Assembly (NCBI GenBank): GCA_902773065.1
Contig: CACYDD010000090.1
Coordinates: 1 to 5,952, forward strand
Direction: 5' to 3'
Length of the DNA: 5,952 nucleotides
From: an uncultured Ruminococcus sp.
Lineage (GTDB): Bacteria; Bacillota; Clostridia; Oscillospirales; Acutalibacteraceae
Part shown: positions 4,802 to 5,952 of the stretch, in pieces
How positions within the stretch are numbered: the first letter of the stretch is position 1
Layout: each line of letters starts with the position of its first letter
Notes under the pieces: generated by a model
What the model saw: the letters and a program-made list of their open reading frames with translations, nothing else
Told to the model about the DNA's origin: nothing
Database searches by the model: none
Program-made: the position numbers and the translations under genes

Positions 4802-5952
4802 ATGAATAGCGAATTCAAAGAACTGATTAAATCCGCACTTTCGGGAAATGAGGACGGATATGACACCTTGTATGAACTGACAAAGCAAAAAGCGTATTAT
4901 GTTGCACTCAGCATTGCAAAAAATGAATACGATGCGAAGGATATTTTGCAGGAAAGCTATCTCAAGGCATTTTCACATCTTGCGGAGGTAAATCCGCCCG
5001 AAAAATTTGATATCTGGCTTAATCAGATCGTAGCGAATGAAAGTAAAAACTACATAAAGAAAAAACGTCCTGAGCTGTTTTCCGATATAGAAGCTGAATT
5101 TGACAGAGAGTTTGAAGCAGAGAGCAGCAGCGAAAAAATACCGCATGAAGCGGCAGATAATGCCGAGAAAAACCGTCTGATCATGCAGATTATCAACGAA
5201 TTACCCGACGATGAGCGGCTGATTGTGCTGATGTATTATTATCAGGAAATGAAAACCAAAGAAATAGCGAAGGTATTGAATATTCCGCTGACAACGGTAA
5301 AATATAAGCTTCTTTCGGCGAGAAAGAAGATGAAAGAAGAATTTGAAAGGCTTGAAAAGAACGGTACAAAGCTGTATGCAGTGCCGCTGCTGATATTGCC
5401 TGATGTACTGAAAAATGCTGCAGAGCAAATTACTGCACCGTCTTTTCAGCCGGCGATATTAAAAAAAATCAGTGCTTCGGCAAAAACGGCAGTGAACAAT
5501 GTGACAGGAGTGAGTGAAGTAGCGAACGGAACAGGATTTTTTGCGACAGCGGCAAGCAAGGTACTGATCGGTGTTTTGGTTGTGGCGGCAGTCGGAGGAA
5601 TTGCGGCGGCTGTTGTGATGAATATGAACCATTCCGCAGTAACGGAAGAAAGCAAAACAAGTTCCGCAGTTCAGTCATCTGTCGCTGAAAGCGGTACGGA
5701 AACAGCTGAAAGTCAACCGCAAAGCGAAGGCGGTACTTTTGACGGAGGGGAAGAATCCTCAAAAATGGAAACGGAAGATTTTCGCTATTCTGTCATGGAC
5801 GGAGAAGTTACACTTACCAAATATATCGGAAAAAGCAAAGAGCCTGTGATTCCCGAAACGATTGACGGATATCCTGTTACCACGATCGGCTGGGACTGTT
5901 TTGAGCCGACCGGCGATTTAAAAAAAAAAAAAAAAGCAGTGATCCCCGGAAA
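4802..5952 (+). CDS. Membrane-tethered ECF-type sigma factor with BspA-like LRR ectodomain (3' truncated by window)
   Basis: The frame is open from the ATG to the window end (383 codons seen). It is a tandem paralogue of the preceding gene, about 60% identical by eye over residues 1-90 and higher from residue 113 through the membrane helix. Sigma region 2 covers about 4-90 (YDAKDILQESYLKAF at 43-57). Region 4 covers about 124-182 (KEIAKVLNIPLTTVKYKLLSARK). A conserved juxtamembrane segment spans 186-252 (GTKLYAVPLLILPDVLKNA..., TAPSFQP). The hydrophobic helix is at about 253-272. Similarity stops there: a Ser/Glu/Gln linker (277-322) leads into VTLTKYIGKSKEPVIPET followed by IDGYPVTTIGWDCF, the characteristic start of LRR_5/BspA-like leucine-rich repeats, which in other proteins are surface-exposed binding modules. 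An unusual KKKKK at 374-378 is encoded by a 16-A run. Inference: a sigma factor controlled by an outside LRR sensor. The C terminus is not visible. Confidence 0.88.
   Translation, partial: MNSEFKELIKSALSGNEDGYDTLYELTKQKAYYVALSIAKNEYDAKDILQESYLKAFSHLAEVNPPEKFDIWLNQIVANESKNYIKKKRPELFSDIEAEFDREFEAESSSEKIPHEAADNAEKNRLIMQIINELPDDERLIVLMYYYQEMKTKEIAKVLNIPLTTVKYKLLSARKKMKEEFERLEKNGTKLYAVPLLILPDVLKNAAEQITAPSFQPAILKKISASAKTAVNNVTGVSEVANGTGFFATAASKVLIGVLVVAAVGGIAAAVVMNMNHSAVTEESKTSSAVQSSVAESGTETAESQPQSEGGTFDGGEESSKMETEDFRYSVMDGEVTLTKYIGKSKEPVIPETIDGYPVTTIGWDCFEPTGDLKKKKKAVIPG
5918..5952 (+). other. 16-A homopolymer inside the LRR coding region
   Basis: Bases 5920-5935 are all A, completing a TTA codon and encoding five lysines. 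The LRR_5 pattern continues in the same frame on both sides: IGWDCF before, AVIPG after. BspA-type repeats usually have about two residues between the Leu and the V-I-P strand, so the run looks expanded by about three codons. It could be a replication or transcription slippage site, or a sequencing or assembly error. Confidence 0.75.

Noticed and set aside
5918..5952. Frameshift breaking the second sigma gene at the poly-A run
   Set aside because: The leucine-rich repeat pattern is in the same frame before and after the 16 A, so the gene is intact as written.

Overview
The window looks like chromosomal DNA of a low-to-moderate GC Firmicute, most likely a gut- or rumen-type Clostridium relative (Ruminococcus-like Oscillospiraceae). 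The grounds are the conserved rpsO-pnp pair, strong GGAGG ribosome binding sites, a BspA-type leucine-rich repeat and the overall codon use. The genus is inference; no marker here fixes it.

Layout. (1) 1-127 is the 3' end of rpsO (ribosomal protein S15), followed by a GC-rich hairpin. (2) About 203-479, between rpsO and pnp, is a compact non-coding repeat element. It has long terminal inverted repeats, three blocks of a strict 7-bp CTAGnnn repeat, and an internal 81-bp duplication. Transcribed, it would fold into a very long hairpin just upstream of the pnp ribosome binding site. (3) 506-2692 is pnp, a complete polynucleotide phosphorylase, closed by a good intrinsic terminator. (4) 2851-4659 and 4802 to the window end are tandem paralogues. 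Each encodes an ECF-type sigma factor (regions 2 and 4) fused in one chain to a conserved juxtamembrane segment, one transmembrane helix and a large, presumably extracytoplasmic C-terminal domain. The second gene runs off the window.

The most interesting part is the sigma pair. The two proteins align closely from residue 1 through the membrane helix and then diverge abruptly: the first has an unrecognised ectodomain of about 325 residues with four cysteines, the second begins a BspA-like leucine-rich repeat domain. This looks like a modular family of membrane-tethered sigma factors, a constant transcription module with exchangeable outside sensors. Both genes also carry a matching upstream motif, ACTATCC-N13-AGTTGT, with identical internal spacing at a promoter-like distance from the start, although the surrounding intergenic DNA has diverged. 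It is a candidate autoregulated promoter. The second paralogue also has a run of 16 A within the leucine-rich repeat coding region, a candidate slippage site.

rpsO and pnp are housekeeping RNA and translation functions. The sigma pair lies downstream of the pnp terminator and is probably transcribed separately, each gene having its own promoter candidate and, for the first, its own terminator.
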